Shown here: positions 29,801-36,900 of the stretch, one piece after another
Numbering within the stretch: position 1 is the first letter of the stretch
Layout: each line of letters begins with the position of its first letter
NCBI GenBank assembly: GCA_026393835.1
Contig: JAPKZK010000061.1
Location: 1-64,000 of the forward strand
Reading direction: 5' to 3'
Origin: Candidatus Aminicenantota bacterium
GTDB lineage: Bacteria; Acidobacteriota; Aminicenantia; UBA2199
DNA: 64,000 bases
Position numbers and translations under genes: made by a program
Notes under the pieces: model-generated
What the model was told of the DNA's origin: nothing
What the model saw: only the letters and a program-made list of their open reading frames with translations
Databases searched by the model: none

Positions 29801-31411
29801 GTCCCGGTAGACCCCGAATACCCCGAAGACCGGAAAACCTATATTTTTCACAGCAGTAATTGTATGCTGACGCTGGGGCCGGATTTTTACCGGTCGAAGA
29901 AATTAGAAGTATATTCCGCGGAAGAAATAGACAATATCAATACCCCGGATGACCTTGCATATGTTATTTATACTTCAGGGAGCACCGGGAGACCCAAAGG
30001 GGTTATCGAGACCCACCGTGCGTCGGGTAACACCATCGTGGATATCAACCGGAAATTCGCTGTGGATGAAAACGACAGGATCATGGGTATTTCCTCCCTG
30101 TGTTTCGATTTATCTGTTTATGATGTATTCGGCGCGTTGGGTGCAGGCGCGACGTTAGTTTTGATCAAAACACCAAAAGATGTTCCCTACATGATCGAAA
30201 CCCTGGAAAATAAAAAAATTACACTGTGGGATTCGGTCCCGGCCATCATGGACCTGGCGATGGATGAATTGCCATACGATTATATAAATCACCAATTAAG
30301 AATCGTGATGTTAAGCGGTGATTGGATACCGTTGAATCTTCCGGGAAAAATAAAGAGACATTTTCCTAAAGCGAAAACCTTTAGCCTTGGCGGCGCTACA
30401 GAAGCTTCCATCTGGTCGATTTATTACCCCATCGATGAAGTAAAAAATACGTGGAAAAGTATCCCATATGGGGTGCCGCTGGCAAACCAGGAATTCTATG
30501 TGCTCGACTATAATATGCAATTGTGCCCGGTGGATGTTCCGGGAGAGCTTTATATCGGAGGCATCGGCCTGGCTTCCGGGTATTTAAACGATATCCGGAA
30601 AACGCATGACAGTTTTCTCTATCATCCGCAGTTAGGAAATCTTTACCGTACCGGCGACCACGGCGTCCTTCATAAGGAAGGTTATATCGAATTCCTGGGC
30701 AGGAAAGACCGGCAAGTAAAGATAAAAGGGCACCGTATCGAACTGGGGGAAATTGAAAATCAATTATTAAAACAGGAAGGAGTTAAAGAGTCTATCGTCC
30801 TGGTAAGAGAAAGAGAAGTCGGTGACAGGTATTTATGCGCTTACGTAGTGCCTCAAAATGAAGTCCCCTCGGATTTCCCAGGGGAATTAATGAAAAACCT
30901 GAGCCAGGTGTTACCCATATATATGATCCCAGCCCATTTCATTTTATTAAAGGAAATTCCGTTAACCGCCAACGGGAAAATCGACCGCACAGGGCTTCCT
31001 GAACCGGGAACATCGCGCCCGTTATCAGCGGCTAATTATAAAGAGCCCGGGAACGAAACCGAAAAAATCATCGCCGATATATGTAACCAGGTGGTTCGAT
31101 TGGGTAGGATCAGTGTTGACGATAACTTGTTCGAGTTAGGATTCACATCTCTTGATGTGGCCAAAATCAATGCAAAATTACGCGTAGTCTTTAAAATCTC
31201 TTTACCCATTGTCAAGATGTTCGAATTTTCAACAATCGGTTCCCTGGCGGAGTACATCGATTTTGAAATCGCCTCTCTTGAGGGGGGACAAAAAATTGCT
31301 CCCTGTACCGATGCCGATAACGAATTTCTCCAGGCTCAGACCATCGATAAAGGCAAGACGCGTATGAAACAAAGACGAAAAAAAAGTAGTACGGAAACTT
31401 CGTTTGATTAA
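20804..31411 (+). CDS. P2: hybrid PKS-NRPS, KS-AT-ACP-Cy-A(Ox)-PCP-Cy-A-PCP
   Basis: 3535 residues. KS about 18-440 with TACSTS (C189), HGTGT and VGHLHAAAG. AT about 540-850 with GHSFGEY (S639), but ERAGHSKM where HAFHS/YASHS is usual. ACP Ser977, with no KR. Cy1 about 1030-1460 with the heterocyclisation motif DVLFSDGAS (D1170). A domain with FDLSVYDVF (D1674) and code D-L-Y-N-M-S-L-I-W, the cysteine code. It is interrupted at about 1727-2110 by a SagB-type FMN oxidase. PCP Ser2401. Cy2 about 2465-2890 with DLVIGDAAS (D2601). Second A domain code D-L-Y-D-M-S-L-I-W, cysteine-like with N to D. PCP Ser3449 (ELGFTSLD). The expected output is two Cys-derived azoline rings, at least one oxidised to thiazole. 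It starts inside the end of P1 (17-base overlap), so translation is coupled. The last ~25 residues are basic. No thioesterase. Confidence 0.93.
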   Translation: MKEIDNLTQDGETKLTGLEIAVIGMSGRFPGARNLDEFWENIKAGAETVSHFSDRELLEYGVEPELLNDPNYVKAKGVLEDLELFDSQFFGFTPGEARVMDPQIRIMLECAWHLLEDAGYDPDTYNGSIGLYAGASTDVNWTAQFLSTQNLDNLSLIENSLTGYKDLLSTMVSYRLNLKGPSYSLYTACSTSLAAIHLACRALLTGECRMAAAGGITVTLPKKFGYLCQEGMAYSVDGHCRTFDARANGTLFGDGVGLVMLKRLEDAAADGDRIYAIIKASAANNDGRRKVGFTAPSVEGQVEVIRAALYMAEVEPESIRFIECHGTGTLMGDPIEIEGLTKAFNTDKKQFCAVASIKSNVGHLHAAAGVAGFIKAVLTLKHKLIPIAANFETPNPGIDFENSPFYVNTETRELKNNGCPLRAGVSAFGIGGTNIHVILEEAPGQIEETGSISSETRPYKLILLSARTESSILHAAQNLANYLGRYPDIHLEDVAYTLQRGRRAFQYRQMWVCPDARELIDNLAAPVEPAAAQGDNNPIIFMFSGQGSEYSDMGLEIYRTETYFRREIDRCFSLLETIIGVDVKHLLYPALLGDAAGESDKDDKTRTRYNAPIKFIFEYCLARLLIHWGIKPTAMIGHSFGEYLAACLAGVFSFEETLKLVVLRAELFSQLEEGSMMRIFLSEQEILDILNETGLDRHISLAAINMEKLCTVSGTVEAVEDLKKHLTEKGHKCQKLWVERAGHSKMVEAIMDRFSEKVAETQRHKPGIPYISGLSGSWINDEDALDPAYYSRHLRQPIRFFDGLTELFKIENAIFVQIGADLSLANFVNRHPCKKPGNHALNLIQYSKGKESAVKFLLEKIGKLWLHGIKPDWEAFYDGKKRSIISLPGYAFDPTPYLSKAFYSAKFIGSLSTQQEEEKVPGDLRAAPLEFKQPQLKTIYVAPGNEIEKTIVDIWQNTVGISQIGVHDSFFELGGDSLLALSVVSQINKKLHVNIPVSEIFAHPTASELTRYISSAANVPGTESRYPQKAPDPGNLNVPFPLTDIQVSYLIGRNKAFEMGGVSTHGYGEIETKLDIGRLNESLVKVIRRHPMMRAVIVGNDRQVILKDTPGYHIQVEDLSHLEADAREKRIVEERARMAHFIFNPGQWPLFEIKAFKISDDTHYLFIGIDVLFSDGASILLMVRDLLAYYENREDQLPPLEFTFRDYMLAYEELRETDLYRRDKEYWQDKLENFPAAPALPLACSPAEITSPHFSRCLRKFSEGEWKKLKEIAKAHNITPSAFLATAYADVLAYWSNQSRLAFSLTVFNRIPFHKDINRIVGDFTSLILLGLDLRPHTGFWEKAAEVQRVLFEALEHRHYDGVEFIRDLGRCHGMTGKVIMPYIFTSVLFSGESLGGNILNRLGEVKIGLTQASQAFIDFQASEEDGKLVVNWDYVEDLFHGEEIRSMFEQYLMIIAGILAGNDDSRPGPDEKLAEMIRRYNRTDEIIPPAFLHRMFVDQAARTPNRTAVEFRGDSISYRELDERSNQIARYLVEKGVKRNEPVGVLTRRCIETIVSVLGVLKSGGAYVPIDPDYPRDRQDYIFTDSNCRLWITPELYREANPGNPAQYPAGEINNINSLDDLAYIIYTSGSTGRPKGVMETHREVSNTIIDITRKFAVNEMDKILGISSMCFDLSVYDVFGSLSVGACLVLISSQKDVKEIIETLVEKKITIWNSVPAILDMTLENIDFYLKKDVPFALETEVQPFDVKMKQESPAPREGEKVYYWSPSAYWKIQKNKLRIGAHYFTGAALEVFPDFYFLAQDGLTLDAVMKNFPAVNPAALKQFIDQLIEKRILVSSILSPEELFRPQARLFKNTYSEEILYNEAVYNEYKKLQLSRVFENATQGKLELGKSGQFPAVIKERRSYREFETKPVPFAVFSTLLSVFKQTHGKEIRYYYASAGGLYPIDIFIYVKQGRVENTEKGLYYYNPMDNSLNLVDGNAAISDDIHFTGNKEIFHMSAFSIFMIYDAGVTMPKYRENGYFYALIDCGIMVGALTQASELLGIGLCSIGSLNFQKIRDYFKLNDNQVLLHTVELGLKPGHAAVSKEISRETDDITTPGRESLPGMEIHEDSLRLIMLSGDWIPLSLPGKIKKYFPHAETISLGGATEGSIWSIYYPVKQVENTWNSIPYGYPLANQKFYVLDFQGRFCPLDVPGELYIGGAGVAEGYMGDKEKTAASFIQDNTLGRLYRTGDFGVFRKEGYIEFLGRRDSQVKIRGHRIELGEIETRLLEIDFVKEAVVIVKEHGGDKVLCAFLVLHPDYTAALWSQAIDNLRKLLAERLPDYMIPSSFIRLERLPVTSTGKIDRKALSGFEIELQDKERYIAPGNEVEKKLERIFAKILGVEQVGVADNFFQLGGDSLKAIAAVTEIRKQLDIDFPLGDIFVYITIKSLSDYICAEFEPVIDESAGSFRKVNLLTMEADWGHIHEPFNLTNIQRAYVLGRYDYFEMGGTSTHAYQEIEAAVDIERVNEILNRLIERHPMLRTVILDDNSQKILDDIPEYRITIDDFRGSDADTLMQAIQKERERMSHHIFRTDAWPLFEIKAFRLSDQKYYFFTGFDLVIGDAASMYILNSEFGALYSNLELQLPELQFTFRDYILAYESIKESKQYAVDRAYWMSQVEDFPRSPGLPFKCNPSEIASPRFKRLAKFFSPSEWEKLQEIAQKRNLTSAVLLCAVYADVLVHWSNQPRTALNLPIFNRHPFHEDVNRLVGDFTSVILLKVEFEPGTTFWQKAEKLKHVLMEALEHKYYEGVEFIGELARRDGAGMQAIMPIVFTSLFLDIDNDSLQDTEKIGEVKMSISQTSQVFIDSQIYTLDGGLNINWDYVDDLFDEEVITAMFDRNTKLLEAITRGEEDYVLQPGENESASIEAYNDTWEDIPPTTLHGLFTTRAALSPDRTAVEFLDKRITYRELDEQSNRVARYLREQGVKPNDLVGLVGERCIDTIVNVMGILKAGGAYVPVDPEYPEDRKTYIFHSSNCMLTLGPDFYRSKKLEVYSAEEIDNINTPDDLAYVIYTSGSTGRPKGVIETHRASGNTIVDINRKFAVDENDRIMGISSLCFDLSVYDVFGALGAGATLVLIKTPKDVPYMIETLENKKITLWDSVPAIMDLAMDELPYDYINHQLRIVMLSGDWIPLNLPGKIKRHFPKAKTFSLGGATEASIWSIYYPIDEVKNTWKSIPYGVPLANQEFYVLDYNMQLCPVDVPGELYIGGIGLASGYLNDIRKTHDSFLYHPQLGNLYRTGDHGVLHKEGYIEFLGRKDRQVKIKGHRIELGEIENQLLKQEGVKESIVLVREREVGDRYLCAYVVPQNEVPSDFPGELMKNLSQVLPIYMIPAHFILLKEIPLTANGKIDRTGLPEPGTSRPLSAANYKEPGNETEKIIADICNQVVRLGRISVDDNLFELGFTSLDVAKINAKLRVVFKISLPIVKMFEFSTIGSLAEYIDFEIASLEGGQKIAPCTDADNEFLQAQTIDKGKTRMKQRRKKSSTETSFD
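25980..27135 (+). other. SagB-type oxidase (Ox) domain inserted in the P2 first A domain
   Basis: About 385 residues of P2 (1727-2110) interrupt the A domain between A4 (FDLSVYDVF, KKITIWNSVPAIL) and the strand LRLIMLSGDWIPL that leads to A5. The N-terminal part has YYWSPSAYWKIQKNKLRIG. The catalytic part has VIKERRSYREFETKPVPF, YYYASAGGLYPIDIFIYV, GLYYYNP and DCGIMVGALTQASELLGIG, matching nitroreductase-fold SagB/ThcOx dehydrogenases that oxidise azolines to azoles with FMN. Such Ox domains are known inside thiazole-forming A domains, as in epothilone-type systems. Confidence 0.88.
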
Positions 31412-31472
31412 AATAGAAATATATGGAATAATAGAGTTACAGGTTTAACATAAAACGATAGGAGGTATATTT

Positions 31473-33860
31473 ATGCTAATAAAAAATTATGTGGTCACAG
31501 CAATTCGAGACATGAAAAAACACAATTTTTTTTCATTGATGAATATTTTGGGATTATCTATCGGGCTTTCAGTTTTTATTCTTGCAGCACTTTTTACAGC
31601 GTTCAATCTTAGTTATGATACTTTTCACCCGAAGGCAGAAAGAATCTTTGGCGTTGTTCAAATAATATCTTCAAGTAACCAGGATAAAACGAATTCAGCA
31701 ATTATCCCGGCGCCATTTCTACCGGCAATGAAAAATGATTTTCCGGAAATAGAAGATACGGTAAGATTTACGGTTATGAACAATGTCGTTTTAAAGCATA
31801 AGGAAAAAAATTTTGCGGAGCGGGGTGTTTATTTAGTCGACCCGAATTTCCTCACCTTTTTCAATTTTAAATTGATTCAAGGTAATCCCGAGTCTGTCCT
31901 GGCCCAGAACAATTCAGTGGTTATAACCGAATCTTCGGCAATAAAGTATTTTGGGAATGAAAATCCCGTGGGACAGTCTTTAACTATCAATAATAGCATT
32001 GATGTTCGTATCACCGGTGTAGTAAAAGATCCCCCGTTGAATTCCAGTATTAAATTCGATTTCCTTGTTACATTCGAAACTGCCAGGTTATTCTATAACT
32101 GGATAGAGGATTGGAGTAAAAGCACAACGGCATCTTTTATTTTGTTACGAAAAGGGTGTAATCCCGGCACAATAATAAGCAAATTCCCGGCGTTTATAAA
32201 AAAATATATCCCGGTTTCCCCGGAGACGCCCGAACGATTAACACTTTTCTCATTGCTTGATTTTAGATCAAAAACCGATAAATTTAACCTGGTATCCTAT
32301 TTATCGTGGAGTATGCCTTTCGAGGTGTTGTATTTTTTTATAATGTTGGCAATCGCAGCGCTATTAGTCGTTTGTATTAATTTTATGAATTTATATACGG
32401 CCAATAGTATGGGCCGGGCCAAAGAAGTAGGTTTGCGAAAAGTGGTCGGAGCTACCCGGTTTGAATTGATCAAGCAGTTTATTGGAGAATCTACGCTCAT
32501 GGCTTTCATCGCATTACCTATTGCCATAATCATTTACCAATTTCTTCGCCCTGCATTTATCTCATATATGGGGGTAAACAGTGACATCATCCTCTGGCAT
32601 TATCCTGCAATAGTTCCCGTTCTATTGGGAGTCACTTTTATCGTTGGAATATTTGCAGGCAGCTACCCGGCCTTTTTCCTATCGGCGTTTAAATCCACCG
32701 AAGTGCTTAAAGGTTCCTTCAAATCCGGGAAAAAGGGCGTACTTACCCGGAAAATCCTTGTGACATCACAATTCATACTATCGATAATATTGGTTGTTTT
32801 TACAATTGCAGTTAAAAATCAACTCAATTATCTTTATACTATGGATTTTGGTTTTAATAGGGAAAATATTATAACTATAAGGCTGTCCGAAAGTTCCAGA
32901 CCCAATTACCCACCAATGAAAGAGAAGCTGTTGATGAACTCGAATATCCAGGCTGTTTCCGCCGGGTACTTAATTCCTGTGGCTACATTGGCGCTTGATT
33001 TCAATGTAATTCCCGAGGGGGCTAATGAAAGTGACAAATTGAACATAGAAGGCATTTCGGTTGACTACGATTTCATTGAATTGCTCAATATTAAAGTGAA
33101 GCAGGGCCGGAGTTTCTCCAGGCAGTATAATGATGCAGACAGTATTGTTATTAATGAAACAGCCGCTCGTCAGTTGAACTGGGATAATCCCGTAGGCAAA
33201 TCCCTGGATTTTAATGGGAAAAAGTGGGTGATTATAGCTGTAGTAAAAGATTTTATATATAGGGATATCCATTTTAAAATGGATCCTATAATGTTCTACA
33301 TGGAGCCGAAAAAATTTAATTACATGTACATCAAGATAGACGCCGCTTCATCTCTGCCAAATGTCCTTTCATATATCGAGCAAAATTGGAATACCCTGGA
33401 ACCCGACCTCCCTTTTCAGGATTATGCACTTTTTGAGCATGTTTTTGATGAACATTATCGGTATATGACTGAGATGACGTTGATTTTCGGATTAATCGGG
33501 GGATTTGCAATATTCGTCGCCTCCATGGGGCTTTTGGGGCTCACATCGTATGTTGTAACCCAAAAAACCAAAGAAATCGGTATCAGGAAGGCAATTGGCG
33601 CGTCTGTTAATACCATTTTCAAGATGTTGACTTCAGAATTTTTATGGTTGATTGCCCTGGCAAATATCATCGGTTTGCCGCTGTCCTATTTACTTTTAGA
33701 CCGTTTTTTGCGTTGGGGTTGGAGTTTCAGGGTAAATATAACCGGCGGCATATTTATTTTTGCCTGCGTCTTAACCTTTGTGACTTCGATTGCATCAATT
33801 ACATATCATACATTAAAAGCCGCGCATATAAACCCGGTCGAGGCGTTAAAATACGAATAA
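31473..33860 (+). CDS. ABC transporter permease, MacB/FtsX type
   Basis: 795 residues. There are four main N-terminal-to-C-terminal parts: a first membrane helix (about 20-45), a large periplasmic MacB-PCD-like domain, three membrane helices with the FtsX signature EVGLRKVVGATRFELIKQF, a second periplasmic domain, and a second FtsX unit with EIGIRKAIGASVNTIFKML. It ends AHINPVEALKYE, a common end for this family. Length and the duplicated layout match large MacB-like permeases that work with a separate ATPase. TAGGAGG nine bases before the ATG is a strong ribosome binding site. It is located between P2 and P3 on the same strand, so export of the product or self-protection is a reasonable inference. 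No ATPase gene is visible in the window. Confidence 0.88.
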   Translation: MLIKNYVVTAIRDMKKHNFFSLMNILGLSIGLSVFILAALFTAFNLSYDTFHPKAERIFGVVQIISSSNQDKTNSAIIPAPFLPAMKNDFPEIEDTVRFTVMNNVVLKHKEKNFAERGVYLVDPNFLTFFNFKLIQGNPESVLAQNNSVVITESSAIKYFGNENPVGQSLTINNSIDVRITGVVKDPPLNSSIKFDFLVTFETARLFYNWIEDWSKSTTASFILLRKGCNPGTIISKFPAFIKKYIPVSPETPERLTLFSLLDFRSKTDKFNLVSYLSWSMPFEVLYFFIMLAIAALLVVCINFMNLYTANSMGRAKEVGLRKVVGATRFELIKQFIGESTLMAFIALPIAIIIYQFLRPAFISYMGVNSDIILWHYPAIVPVLLGVTFIVGIFAGSYPAFFLSAFKSTEVLKGSFKSGKKGVLTRKILVTSQFILSIILVVFTIAVKNQLNYLYTMDFGFNRENIITIRLSESSRPNYPPMKEKLLMNSNIQAVSAGYLIPVATLALDFNVIPEGANESDKLNIEGISVDYDFIELLNIKVKQGRSFSRQYNDADSIVINETAARQLNWDNPVGKSLDFNGKKWVIIAVVKDFIYRDIHFKMDPIMFYMEPKKFNYMYIKIDAASSLPNVLSYIEQNWNTLEPDLPFQDYALFEHVFDEHYRYMTEMTLIFGLIGGFAIFVASMGLLGLTSYVVTQKTKEIGIRKAIGASVNTIFKMLTSEFLWLIALANIIGLPLSYLLLDRFLRWGWSFRVNITGGIFIFACVLTFVTSIASITYHTLKAAHINPVEALKYE

Positions 33861-33907
33861 TTCGGAGTAGGAGATGTTTAGGGAATTTTTTGTAAGGGAA
33901 AAATAAA

Positions 33908-36900
33908 ATGAAAGACCCACGCACTACCCAGACGTACAGCAGTACTCAAACAGGGCTGGAGGTCGCCGTAATAGGGATGTCCGGCAGATTCCCCGGGGCA
34001 AAAAATGTGGAAGAGTTTTGGGAAAATCTAAAGAATGGCGTCGAATCCATCGGCTTTTTTTCCAATGAAGAGCTTATCGAAAATGGAGTCTCTCCCGGCT
34101 TAGTCACGCTTCCTAATTATGTAAAAGCCAAAGGGTACCTTGAAGATATCGAATATTTCGATGCGTTCTTCTTCGATTATTTACCCCGGGATGCTGAACA
34201 AATGGATCCCCAGGTTAGAATTTTACATGAATGCGTATGGGAAGCATTCGAAAATGCAGGGTATGTTCCCGATGAATATAATGGTTTAATAGGACTTTAT
34301 GCCGGGAGTTCTATTAATCTCGAATGGATGAAAATGGCAATGGGCGGGGGTAACGGTTCCTCCTTTCAAAATGACGCATTTCTCATGAATTTCCGGGAAT
34401 ATTTATGTCCGCGAATTTCGTATAAATTCAACCTTAGAGGGCCCAGTATAAATATAAATACAGCCTGTTCTACATCGCTGCTGGCGGTTCACCTGGCCTG
34501 CCAGGGGCTGCTGAACGGCGAATGTAACATGGCCGCTGCCGGTGCGGTGACTGTCAGTTTACCCAAAAAGAGCGGTTACCGATACTTCGAGAATATGGTT
34601 TTTTCCCCGGATGGCCATTGCCGGACTTTTGACGCCAATGCCGGGGGAACCATTTTCGGCAACGGCGCGGCCGTGGTAGTGTTGAAAACCCTTGAAGATG
34701 CTATTAATGATGGCGATACGATTTATGCCGTGGTTAAGGGATCGGCCGCCAATAATGACGGCGCCCAAAGAATAGGGTTTACCGCCCCCGGGGTAAGCGG
34801 ACAGGCCGCGGTCATCCGGGCGGCGCTTTACATGGCGGAAGTGGATCCCGAAACGATTTCATATGTGGAAGCTCACGGCACTGCCACACGCCTGGGCGAC
34901 ACCATCGAAATCGAAGCCCTCACCCAGGCCTTCGGCACAAATAAAAAAAAATTTTGCCCCATCGGTTCCGTAAAAACCAATGTCGGTCACCTGGAAACCG
35001 CTTCGGGAGTTACCGGTTTAATTAAAACCGCCCTATCCTTAAAACACAGGATCATTCCTCCCTCCCTCCATTATCATGCTCCCAACCCGGAAATCGATTT
35101 TGAAAATACTCCTTTTTATGTCAATACAGAGTTAACTCCATTTAGACAGGATCGATGCCCGTTAAGAGCCGGGGTCAGTTCGTTCGGTATCGGCGGCAGC
35201 AACGTGCATGTGGTGCTGGAGGAGGGGCCGGAAAATACACGGCGGATGCAGGGTAGGAAATACCAGTTAATCGTGTTATCCGCCAAAACTTCCACCGCCC
35301 TGGAGCAAATGACGGAGAACCTAGCCCGATACTTTAACGGAATCCTGGTCAATCCGACGATTAATGATAAAGAGTTAATCCTGGCTGATGCGGCCTTTAC
35401 ACTGAAAGTGGGAAGACGCGCCTTTCCCTACCGGAGAATGTTAGTCTGTTCCGATATGAAAGAGGCTGTCGATATATTGTCATGCCGGGATAACGATAAA
35501 ACACCTTCCTCTTCCAATGCCCTTCATACATTTAAAGCCGGTAAAAAAGAAAGGAAAGCCATATTTATGTTTGCCGGTCTGGAAGCGCAGTATGTCGATA
35601 TGGGGCGTGATATCTATGACACAGAAACGGTATTTCGAGAGGAGGCGGACCTCTGTTTCGAAATTTTAAAACCGCTGCTGGGTTACGATATCAAAGAGGT
35701 ACTATATCCGCCCAGGGGCCAGGTCGCGACTCCCGGGAAGATGGACCACGTGGACATTGCCCAGTTGGCGGTGTTTATCCTGGAATATGCCCTCGCCAAA
35801 CAGTTAATGAGTTGGGAGATTAAACCCTCCGCCGTGATCGGATATAGCTTTGGAGAGTATACCGCTGCATGTATTGCAGGGGTCATGTCCCTGGAGGATA
35901 TATTAAAATTGGTGGTGGCCAGGGGACGATTAATCATGCAAACGTCTGCCGGCGCCATGTTGAGTGTTCCGCTCCCGGTCCAACAGTTAAAAACCCTCAT
36001 GGATGATGAATTATCGATTGCCATCGATAATGGTGCATCTTGTATTGTGGCCGGATCACCCCATGCGGTTGATCGTTTTGAAAAACGAATGCAGCAAAGA
36101 AGTTTAATATGCATACGTCTTGAGGCCAAATATGCCATCCACTCAACACTCATGGAACCGATATTGGCGAAGTTTTTGGATGTAGTAAAAACCATAAAAT
36201 TAAACGAACCTTGTATTCCTTATATTTCAAATGTTTCCGGGGACTGGATCACCCTGCATGAGTCGGTAGACCCCACCTATTGGTGTCGGCAGATACGGCA
36301 GACCGCGCAATTTTCAGAGGGGTTGAACCTGTTAGCCAAACAGGAGAGTTGTATATTCCTGGAAATAGGCCCCGGCCGCGATCTCAGTGTAATGATCGGG
36401 CGTCGCATAGACAGCGATTTGAATCAAAAGACGGTCAACCTATTAAGACCCCAGCAAAAAAAAGTATCGGATGTTTACTACCTGTTAAGCCGGTTGGGGT
36501 GGTTATGGCTTTATGGTATAACTCCCAATTGGGAAAATTTTTATTCCGGGGAAACGAGGAACCGAATTCCGCTGCCCAGCTACCCCTTTGAACGGAAGTT
36601 ATACTGGCCTAAAATTAATCCCCACGACCCTGATAAACAGGCATCCATTGAAGAACAGCCCAAGGGGAAAAAAACCGACATCGGAGATTGGTTTTATATC
36701 CCCTCATGGAAGCGTTCGATGGCGCCGGCCCCAAAAACCGGTGGAGCCGTGGAGCATTTAAATTGGCTGTTGTTTGTCGATGATTGTAATATCGGGATTC
36801 GATTGGCAGACCGCCTGAAGCTGAGTGGTTATGACGCAATCATTGTCAGGCCGGGAGCCGAGTTTTCCGAAGTGGGAGCCGATGCATATACGATTAATCC

